The notes beneath the pieces are model-generated. The model was not told where the DNA came from and did not search any database. It saw only the letters and a list, made by a program, of their open reading frames with translations. From the NCBI GenBank assembly GCA_964478125.1, contig CAYZGR010000073.1, positions 1-13,749 of the forward strand: a stretch of DNA of 13,749 nucleotides, written 5' to 3'. A program made the position numbers and the translations under genes. The first letter of the stretch is position 1. Each line of letters starts with the position of its first letter. This DNA is from FW021-bin31 sp964478125 (GTDB taxonomy: Bacteria > Bacteroidota > Bacteroidia > Chitinophagales > Chitinophagaceae). This document shows, piece by piece, positions 8,945-13,749 of this stretch.

Positions 8945-10819
8945 ATGGCACAAAAAGGCAAGATTAATGTAGAAACAGGGAACATCTTTCCTATCATCAA
9001 GAAATTTTTATACTCCGATCATGAAATCTTTTTACGCGAACTGATCAGCAACGCGGTCGATGCCACTCAAAAGATCAAGACCCTGGCAGGAATGGGGGAA
9101 TTTAAGGGAGAACTGGGGGATCTCCGAATTGAAGTAAAACTGGATGAGGAAAACAAGACCATCACGATTTCTGATCACGGGATCGGGATGACGGAGGAAG
9201 AAGTAGAAAAATACATTAATGAAGTAGCCTTTTCTGGGGCCGGGTCTTTTCTGGAAAAATATAAAGGACAAAATGAAGCCAACATCATCGGCCATTTTGG
9301 ACTGGGTTTTTATTCTTCTTTCATGGTCAGCGATAAGGTGGAGATCTATACCCGTTCCTGGCAGGAAGAAGCTCCGGCTGTTCACTGGGAGTGTGATGGA
9401 AACCCCGAATACGGCATGGATGTCACGGAAAAAGAAAAACGCGGAACAGACATTGTACTCCACATCAATGGTGAAAGCAGCGAATTTCTGGATGAAACAC
9501 GGATCAGCAACATCCTGAACAAGTTTTGCCGTTTTCTGCCTGTCCCTATCTACTTTATCCATAAAGATTCAAAACCCGACGACAAGCCTGTTAACAATAC
9601 GGCTCCCTTATGGATCAAGAAACCGGCCGATCTGACCACGCAGGATTATCAGGATTTTTATAAAGAATTGTATCCGTTCAGTGAAACTCCCTTGTTCTGG
9701 ATACACCTCAATGTGGATTTTCCTTTCCACCTTACCGGGATTTTGTATTTCCCCAGGATCAAAAACAATTACGAGGTACAAAAAGACCGCATCCACCTGT
9801 ACTCCAACCAGGTATTCGTCACTGATGAGGTAAAAGATATCGTACCCGAATTTTTGATGTTGTTACACGGGGTGATCGATTCGCCGGATATCCCGCTGAA
9901 TGTAAGCCGGAGTTACCTGCAGGGAGATCCTAACGTGAGAAAGATCAATAATTATATCACCAAAAAAGTAGCCGATAAACTGGCGGAAATCTTTAAAAAG
10001 GATCGTAAAGCGTTTGAAAGCAAATGGGAATCCATCGGCCTTTTTGTGAAATACGGCATGCTCACCGATGAAAAGTTCCTGGAAAAGGCGGCAAAATTTC
10101 ACCTGATGAAAGATGCTTCTTCTGATACGTTCTACACGTTGGAAGAATACAAAGAAGCCGCTAAAGCCTTACAAACCGATAAAGATAACAAGACCGTTAT
10201 CCTTTATACCACCGATCCCGTACAGCAAAACAGTTACGTCAAAGCCGCAGAAGCCAAAGGATACAAAATTGTAGAACTGAATTCCATCATTGACCCTTCT
10301 TTTATCGGCCAGATGGAGATGAAATGGGAAGAGGTACGGTTTACCCGGGTAGATTCGGATATTACAGACAACCTGATCGACAAGAAGGAAAATACGGAAA
10401 GTGTTTTATCCAAAGAACAGGAAGACCAGCTCAAAGAACTTTTTGGGAAGGAAATTCCCGATCCCCATATCAAAGTGGAATTAAAAGGATTAAGTGAAGA
10501 TGCCCCCCCGGTCATTGCCACCCGTTCTGAAATGAGCCGCCGCCTCAAAGAAATGGCGGCTATGAGCGGGCAGGGCATGAATTTCTATGGCGCCATGCCC
10601 GATGAGGTAACCCTGACGGTAAACACCAACCATCCAATCTATCGCAACATCATCAAAGACAAAGATGAGGGCAAACAACATCAATATATTCACAATCTGG
10701 CCGACTTGGCTTTACTTTCTCAGGATATGTTGAAAGGTGAGCAATTGACCAATTTTGTAAATAGAAGTGTAGAACTGATGGGTGGAAGCAAGAAAAGCAA
10801 TATTATTGTAGAGCTTTAG
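8945..10819 (+). CDS. htpG: Molecular chaperone HtpG (Hsp90 family)
   Basis: A 624-residue cytosolic Hsp90 homologue, the same length as E. coli HtpG. It remodels client proteins in an ATP-driven cycle. The GHKL ATPase motifs are visible: E32-LISNAVDA (N36), DHGIGMT (77-83), GHFGLGFYSSFM (116-127) and GTDIVLHI. The middle domain contains PLNVSRSYLQGD with the ATPase-stimulating Arg, and a dimerisation domain follows. No C-terminal MEEVD is present, as expected for a bacterial protein. In-frame TTG (8873) and ATG (8900) codons lie upstream, but the ATG at 8900 overlaps the -24/-12 promoter candidate, and MAQKGKINVETGNIF is the usual N-terminus. I therefore chose 8945. Transcription should stop at the hairpin 21 bases after the stop codon. 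Confidence 0.95.
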   Translation: MAQKGKINVETGNIFPIIKKFLYSDHEIFLRELISNAVDATQKIKTLAGMGEFKGELGDLRIEVKLDEENKTITISDHGIGMTEEEVEKYINEVAFSGAGSFLEKYKGQNEANIIGHFGLGFYSSFMVSDKVEIYTRSWQEEAPAVHWECDGNPEYGMDVTEKEKRGTDIVLHINGESSEFLDETRISNILNKFCRFLPVPIYFIHKDSKPDDKPVNNTAPLWIKKPADLTTQDYQDFYKELYPFSETPLFWIHLNVDFPFHLTGILYFPRIKNNYEVQKDRIHLYSNQVFVTDEVKDIVPEFLMLLHGVIDSPDIPLNVSRSYLQGDPNVRKINNYITKKVADKLAEIFKKDRKAFESKWESIGLFVKYGMLTDEKFLEKAAKFHLMKDASSDTFYTLEEYKEAAKALQTDKDNKTVILYTTDPVQQNSYVKAAEAKGYKIVELNSIIDPSFIGQMEMKWEEVRFTRVDSDITDNLIDKKENTESVLSKEQEDQLKELFGKEIPDPHIKVELKGLSEDAPPVIATRSEMSRRLKEMAAMSGQGMNFYGAMPDEVTLTVNTNHPIYRNIIKDKDEGKQHQYIHNLADLALLSQDMLKGEQLTNFVNRSVELMGGSKKSNIIVEL

Positions 10820-10839
10820 TTCTGCGATACGATAGGTTC

Positions 10840-10873
10840 ATAAAGCGCTTCACTTTCCGATGAAGCGCTTTAT
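10840..10873 (+). terminator. Hairpin terminator after htpG
   Basis: A perfect 13-bp inverted repeat, ATAAAGCGCTTCA (10840-10852) and TGAAGCGCTTTAT (10861-10873), encloses an 8-base loop. It starts 21 bases after the htpG stop. The 3' arm ends in TTTAT, but no long T tract follows, so termination may be partial. Confidence 0.7.
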
Positions 10874-10901
10874 CTTAGGGGAGCTTAAACAGGAGGGGGT
10901 A

Positions 10902-11051
10902 ATGCCTCAGAAAAATAGCGTTGAAAAAATGAATGAAGAAATCCGTAAGAAAGGCCATTGTCCGAAGGGCTTTTTCGGGGAAGCAATCTCAATTATCAAA
11001 AACAATAAGATTACTTCGCTGCACTGCGCTTGTTATGGCGAATCATCATAG
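10902..11051 (+). CDS. Small cysteine-containing protein of unknown function
   Basis: This is a 49-codon ORF between htpG and the integrase that I do not recognise. It has a lysine- and glutamate-rich N-terminal half, then HCPKGFFGEA and a C-terminal HCAC-YG, giving three Cys and two His that could bind a metal. There is no signal peptide or membrane segment. It is supported by AGGAGGGGG (10891-10899), with GGAGG five bases from the ATG; this is unusual because most start regions here lack such a site. A terminator with a T7 run lies about 45 bases after the stop. The frame is also open from an ATG at 10860, but that codon sits in the htpG terminator hairpin. It could be a chance ORF, but the ribosome site and terminator argue for a real short gene. 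Confidence 0.55.
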   Translation: MPQKNSVEKMNEEIRKKGHCPKGFFGEAISIIKNNKITSLHCACYGESS

Positions 11052-11094
11052 CACTATCAACTTCTAAACTTGAGTTATTAAATATGATATGATC

Positions 11095-11120
11095 ACCACG
11101 GGCCGTCACGTGGTTTTTTT
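11095..11120 (+). terminator. Rho-independent terminator
   Basis: ACCACG (11095-11100) pairs with CGTGGT (11109-11114) around an 8-base loop, followed by seven T residues (11114-11120). It terminates plus-strand transcription from the small ORF and protects the integrase, whose stop codon (11106-11108) falls in the loop. The minus strand has the hairpin but no U tract. Confidence 0.7.
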
Positions 11121-12200
11121 ATTCTTCCCGCGTATTTGATCCAACGGACTCTTTACGGTTTTAATTGTTCGATTACCGACATGGGTATAAAGCATGGTGG
11201 TCTTGACACTGTTGTGTCCCAGCAACTTTTGAATAAGCGTAATATCGGTCCCATACTCCAGCAGATGCGTGGCATAGCTATGTCTCAGACTATGGATACC
11301 CACTCGTTTATGAATACCGGCTTTCATCATCGCCCGTTTAAAAACAGCTTGTGCACTCCGGACAGAATACTGCTGCCCAAATTGCCCCTCAAAAAGATAA
11401 TCTTTAGGATGGTATTTTTTATAATATAGCCTGAGTAATTTCAGAATCGATTCCGGCAGGTTCACGTACCGGTCCTTTTTCCCTTTGGAGGCAGCAATAA
11501 TTACCTGCATGCGATTGCTGTCAATATGTTTCACCTTCAGACGTACCACCTCGCTGACCCGAAGCCCCATTCCATAACATAATTCAAGAAGGATCCGGTG
11601 TTTCAGGTTGGCCGTAACTTCAAAAAGCCGGCCCACCTCCTCCTGACTCAAAACTTTGGGTAACAACAGGGGCTTCTTCGGCCTCGGGATATCGAAGAAA
11701 AACTTTTCCCGTCCCAGTACCTGCTCAAAGTAAAACTTTAGGGCATTTATTCGGCTGTGCAATTGATTATCGGAAAGTTTGAGTTTTTCCTTACAATAGA
11801 GGCAATAGCTTCTCAATTGTTCCGGAGTCAGATTCACCACAGGATGCGATTTCAGGATGTAAAGCAGTTGGGCAAACTCCAGGCAGTAGGTCCGTAGCGT
11901 GCCCGGACTGTATCCTTTCAGGATGATCTGGCCGCGATATTTTTCAAAAGCAGGTTGATTGACCGGGTGGATTTTAAGAAAAGCCAGCTTTCCTACACTC
12001 TTTTCGGGCAATCCAAACAACTTTCGATAGGCTATCACATCCATCACATACCAACACCTCCGGGTACGGCTCCAATGTGCCTTCGTGAAGCTCCGGAGAT
12101 GGTCAATCAGTTTTCGATCGTTAGGAAATGCGACCCAAATTACATCTTTCCCTCTGTGGCTACCCAAGCTAAATTCGTAAGGAGAAGGGTCAAAAATCAT
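11106..12200 (-). CDS. Tyrosine recombinase of an integron-like element
   Basis: This 364-residue site-specific recombinase should cut and rejoin DNA through a 3'-phosphotyrosine intermediate. Catalytic residues numbered from the ATG at 12200 are R214 (GLRVSE), K239 (SKGKKDR), H303-SL-R306, H329 (LLGH) and Y338 (TTMLYTHV). The C-terminus reads NRTIKTVKSPLDQI, resembling the NRGG..VRSPLD tail of integron integrases. The core-binding domain spans about 85-170. R214 to H303 is about 90 residues, as in XerD, so the extra segment of classical IntI is missing. Residues 1-70 form an additional domain containing WSRTRRCWYV (43-52). A TTG at 12236 would add 12 residues, but that stretch contains one arm of an inverted repeat, so I prefer the ATG. 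The gene diverges from the cassettes, the usual integron layout. It could instead belong to another mobile element, but the adjacent attC-like site argues against that. Confidence 0.9.
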   Translation of the reverse strand: MIFDPSPYEFSLGSHRGKDVIWVAFPNDRKLIDHLRSFTKAHWSRTRRCWYVMDVIAYRKLFGLPEKSVGKLAFLKIHPVNQPAFEKYRGQIILKGYSPGTLRTYCLEFAQLLYILKSHPVVNLTPEQLRSYCLYCKEKLKLSDNQLHSRINALKFYFEQVLGREKFFFDIPRPKKPLLLPKVLSQEEVGRLFEVTANLKHRILLELCYGMGLRVSEVVRLKVKHIDSNRMQVIIAASKGKKDRYVNLPESILKLLRLYYKKYHPKDYLFEGQFGQQYSVRSAQAVFKRAMMKAGIHKRVGIHSLRHSYATHLLEYGTDITLIQKLLGHNSVKTTMLYTHVGNRTIKTVKSPLDQIRGKNKKTT

Positions 12201-12213
12201 AATGTTTCTATTT

Positions 12214-12283
12214 ATGCGTAATTTAAATAGTTTCAATGAATAAATTTACATAAAAATTTCCTAAAACTATCTATATTACGCAT
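12214..12283. repeat. Imperfect inverted repeat in the integrase upstream region
   Basis: ATGCGTAATTTAAATAGTTTCA (12214-12235) matches the reverse complement of 12262-12283 at 19 of 22 positions, including nine perfect outer bases; the spacer is 26 bases. Related AATAGAT-type motifs recur at about 12284-12296 and 12303-12314 on the minus strand. The position just upstream of the integrase ATG suggests integrase binding sites or an operator; this role is inferred. Confidence 0.55.
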
Positions 12284-12404
12284 TATCTATTTAATATTAT
12301 TATATATCTATTTGGTTATCAATAATGTATATTATTCCTTTATCTCAATATTTTTTTATGTTATCCCAAAAACTTGCGTATATTTGAGCGTTGGCGGCTA
12401 TGTT
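12284..12404 (+). other. attI-like recombination region with crossover at G12390^T12391
   Basis: This AT-rich stretch lies between the integrase gene and the first cassette, where integrons carry attI. Its right end reads GAGCGTTGGCGGC, and the G^TTGG crossover motif recurs at the end of the first cassette (13301). TGCGTATATTTGAGCG just before the junction partly resembles the arms of the inverted repeat at 12214-12283 and could be an integrase binding site. There is no coding sequence here. The boundaries are inferred from the cassette structure. Confidence 0.6.
12379..12386 (+). promoter_or_regulatory. Candidate cassette promoter (Pc) -7 box
   Basis: TATATTTG fits TAnnTTTG exactly. A TTATG (12356-12360) about 18 bases upstream is a weak -33 candidate. 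Transcription would start within a few bases of the crossover point and run into whichever cassette is first, as Pc does in integrons. Confidence 0.45.
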
Positions 12405-12450
12405 CTCCAAGATACGTATAGATTAAAAAACTTAAACGAGAAACCATAAT

Positions 12451-12994
12451 TACCTGCAATACTTTAACCTTTAAATTTAAATTAAAAATGAATAAAAAAT
12501 TATTCCTATCCAGCCTTGTGATTGCAATTATTTGCCTAACGACAGGCTGTGCAACCATAATACATGGTTCAGGACAAGATGTCTCGATTTCAAGTAACCC
12601 ATCCTCTGCTACAGTTATAATTGACAATCAGAATATGGGTAAAACTCCACTCACGACAAGATTGACACGAAAAGACAATCATACAATCAAAATTGAACTT
12701 CCAGGTTACATGCCTTATGAAACAAAATTTACAAGAAAGGTTGACGCCTGGATTGCTGGAAATATTGTCTTTGGAGGCCTTATTGGTTTGGCTGTCGATG
12801 CAATAACAGGGGGAATGTATAAATTAACACCAAATCAAATCCAAGCAGAATTGCGGAATAAAACTGCTTCAGTTAAAAATATCAAAAACGGTGTTTTCTT
12901 AACTGTAGTGTTAAAACCTAATCCTAGTTGGGAAAAGATTGGTCAAATGAAACGAATCAATAATTAACGTTAAAACCTAATAGTATTGCAGGTA
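12451..12994. repeat. 13-bp perfect inverted repeat around the lipoprotein gene
   Basis: TACCTGCAATACT (12451-12463) and AGTATTGCAGGTA (12982-12994) are exact reverse complements flanking the gene on both sides. The pairing picks up again further out, with AAACC (12441-12445) against GGTTT (12999-13003). No target-site duplication is visible outside it. The function is unknown. Confidence 0.7.
12488..12967 (+). CDS. PEGA-domain lipoprotein (cassette-encoded)
   Basis: A 159-residue predicted lipoprotein. Residues 1-21 are a signal peptide ending in the lipobox LTTG-C21, followed by ATIIHGSGQ. A PEGA-type beta domain spans about 30-75, with SSNPSSATVIIDNQNMGKTP and IELPGYMPYE. Then comes KVDAWIAGNIVFGG, a glycine-rich hydrophobic segment and VDAITGGMYKLTP (about 98-118). 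These segments recur in small envelope lipoproteins of unknown function. The PEGA domain is thought to bind surface or envelope components; no enzymatic role is visible. The ATG is preceded by an A-rich stretch rather than a Shine-Dalgarno site. It is the only gene in cassette 1 and faces away from the integrase, so it can be expressed from the candidate Pc. AT-rich codon use differs from htpG and recQ. Confidence 0.88.
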   Translation: MNKKLFLSSLVIAIICLTTGCATIIHGSGQDVSISSNPSSATVIIDNQNMGKTPLTTRLTRKDNHTIKIELPGYMPYETKFTRKVDAWIAGNIVFGGLIGLAVDAITGGMYKLTPNQIQAELRNKTASVKNIKNGVFLTVVLKPNPSWEKIGQMKRINN

Positions 12995-13168
12995 CTTTGG
13001 TTTAAACCTTTCCTAAGTCGAGCGAAGCAAAATGTACGCAACTTAAACTTGATTATGGAAACAAGGCTAAAATTGAAACTGAAAACCGTAAATCATAATT
13101 TAAAAATAAAAGTATTGTGTTGATATTTTCGTATAACTTGAAAAAACTAAAATAGATATAGAACGATA

Positions 13169-13315
13169 AACACAGCCGCCAACACTGGCTTTGCGCAAGC
13201 GGCGGTAAACGCCTTGGATTAACAAATAATTTTAGTCTAACGCTTTCGTCTTCGTTTGACGATTTCATTTAAGCCGTGCCGCCAGCACAAAGCCCTTGCC
13301 GTTGGGGCACATGCA
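13169..13315. repeat. attC-like imperfect palindrome
   Basis: The left arm has GCCGCCAAC (13175-13183), GGCTTTG (13187-13193) and GCGGC (13199-13203). The right arm has GCCGC (13278-13282), CAAAGCC (13288-13294) and GTTGGGGC (13301-13308). The two inner box pairs are perfect complements separated by five unpaired bases on each side. The centre holds GTCTAACG (13235-13242) and CGTTTGAC (13253-13260), which pair at 7 of 8 positions. The length from outer box to outer box is 134 bp, within the known range of attC sites. AAC/GTT outer boxes and symmetrical bulges are the attC pattern; exact IntI-type consensus boxes (RYYYAAC/GTTRRRY) are only partly met. Confidence 0.72.
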
Positions 13316-13480
13316 AAAAAAGACAACGGACACATTGACAATGGCGAGTAACAAAAGACATATAGCACCGGCCGATTTTACGACCGGACTGACTCGACTT
13401 GACCAACTGTGCAACCGGACAAAGACGACTGACAAAGAAGGAAAAAGAAAAAGACCAGGGTTTGCATTTTTGAAAATTTC

Positions 13481-13569
13481 TGCCAGCGCACATTGCACAT
13501 ATCCCGCAAACCCCGCAGACCAAACACTGCAAGCCAAAGTTTGCGGAAAGCGTGCAATTTTGCCAGCGC
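13481..13569. repeat. 65-bp palindrome flanked by 9-bp direct repeats
   Basis: TTGCAC (13493-13498) pairs with GTGCAA (13552-13557), and CCGCAAAC (13504-13511) with GTTTGCGG (13539-13546), with five unpaired bases between the boxes on each side and a 27-base loop. TGCCAGCGC occurs directly repeated at 13481-13489 and 13561-13569, just outside. The two-box-with-bulge geometry is like an attC, but the outer boxes lack the AAC/GTT cores. Confidence 0.6.
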
Positions 13570-13618
13570 TTGATAAGGTGAGTGAGACGAAGGAGAACTT
13601 ATAGCAAATTAAGGAGTA

Positions 13619-13749
13619 GTGAAACTTAAAAGTTTAAAAGATTTACAAGTATTAAAGAAAAAGTTCAATACCGGAACTGATAGTGCAACCAATGCGTGGG
13701 TTATCGGTCAAATTAAAGTTTTCAAGCAAGATAAAGGCTATGGATTTGT
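13619..13749 (+). CDS. Cold-shock-domain protein, 5' part only
   Basis: The first 43 complete codons are visible. After about 28 polar residues (KLKSLKDLQVLKKKF, then a TGTDSATNA linker) the sequence reads GQIKVFKQDKGYGF. This matches the first strands and RNP1 region of cold-shock domains (G-x-I/V-K-x-F-x-x-D-K-G-F/Y-G-F), which bind single-stranded RNA or DNA. Canonical CspA-like proteins lack the N-terminal stretch, so this is a longer or composite protein. The only start after the in-frame TAA (13610-13612) is GTG at 13619, and the AAGGAG (13611-13616) lies just two bases before it, unusually close. The gene sits in the presumed second cassette and reads away from the integrase. Confidence 0.65.
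   Translation, partial: MKLKSLKDLQVLKKKFNTGTDSATNAWVIGQIKVFKQDKGYGF

Larger units (their letters stand above)
12391..13301 (+). mobile_element. Integron-like gene cassette 1 (PEGA lipoprotein)
   Basis: A 911-bp unit starting TTGGCGGC directly after a G and ending with the G of the next GTTGGGGC. It contains one gene, oriented away from the integrase, and an attC-like palindrome at its 3' end. If circularised, its G and 5' end would form GTTGGCGGCTATGTT, whose reverse complement matches 13169-13183 at 14 of 15 bases. This cassette-specific pairing is the hallmark of integron cassettes. The gene part is noticeably more AT-rich than the flanking core genes, consistent with transfer. The non-coding stretch 12968-13168 shows a GGTTTAAACC palindrome and nothing else I can name. 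Confidence 0.75.
13302..13749 (+). mobile_element. Start of integron-like gene cassette 2 (runs off the window)
   Basis: This cassette begins TTGGGGCACATGC after the attC-like site. Its first 317 bases (13302-13618) contain no gene I trust. They hold a small hairpin at 13368-13387 (CCGG arms around CGATTTTACG), a GAC-rich stretch, and the palindrome at 13493-13557. A cold-shock-domain gene starts at 13619. No box complementary to TTGGGGCAC is present before the window ends, so the cassette's own attC should lie further right. Confidence 0.55.

Noticed and set aside
10860..11051. Longer version of the small cysteine protein starting at 10860
   Set aside because: That ATG lies at the edge of the 3' arm of the htpG terminator hairpin and has no ribosome site; the ATG at 10902 has a strong one.
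12451..12994. Insertion sequence with 13-bp terminal inverted repeats
   Set aside because: There is no transposase inside and no target-site duplication at the ends, so it is recorded only as an inverted repeat.
13169..13569. CRISPR array
   Set aside because: The repeats are palindromes of different sequence, not regularly spaced identical repeats, and there are no cas genes.
13296..13604. Open frame of about 100 codons across the start of cassette 2 (ATG at 13311)
   Set aside because: It overlaps the attC-like site or starts right after it, spans the 65-bp palindrome, has a GAC-rich, low-complexity composition and no recognisable domain; the opposite strand is also open over much of the same stretch. 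More likely non-coding.

Overview
The window looks like chromosomal DNA of a Bacteroidota bacterium, most likely a Chitinophagaceae-type organism. The evidence is moderate GC, start regions that mostly lack Shine-Dalgarno sites, promoter-like TAnnTTTG boxes, and Bacteroidota-style proteins: a RecQ with a long C-terminal extension, a ManC without an isomerase domain, and a UvrD-like helicase fused to a Cas4/AddB-type nuclease. I assign the lineage from these features only, not from a database match.

Positions 1-10819 are a core-genome block. A helicase-nuclease gene on the minus strand (77-3226) diverges from a two-gene unit: a lipoprotein with the class D beta-lactamase fold but without the catalytic Ser and Lys (3303-4118), then hemW seven bases later (4126-5259). 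manC for GDP-mannose synthesis (5333-6415, minus) converges on hemW and diverges from recQ (6607-8802). htpG (8945-10819) follows behind a sigma-54-like -24/-12 element and ends at a strong hairpin (10840-10873). A 49-codon cysteine-containing ORF with an unusually good ribosome binding site and its own terminator closes this block.

Positions 11106-13749 are accessory DNA laid out like an integron. A tyrosine recombinase on the minus strand diverges from an AT-rich attI-like region with repeated motifs and a good promoter box. Next comes a 911-bp gene cassette (12391-13301) carrying a PEGA-domain lipoprotein and ending in a 134-bp imperfect palindrome like an attC site. A second cassette starts at 13302 and runs off the window; it contains a 65-bp palindrome and the start of a cold-shock-domain gene.

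The key evidence is that the inner-left box of the attC-like site (13169-13183) matches the reverse complement of the first 14 bases of its own cassette plus the terminal G (14 of 15 positions). It matches the next cassette's 5' end much less well. This is expected if the cassette circularises and inserts at G^TTGG. The recombinase has the conserved R-K-HxxR-H-Y residues but not the extra segment typical of classical IntI proteins, and it has an additional N-terminal domain. The locus is therefore best described as an integron-like system run by a non-classical, Xer-like integrase.
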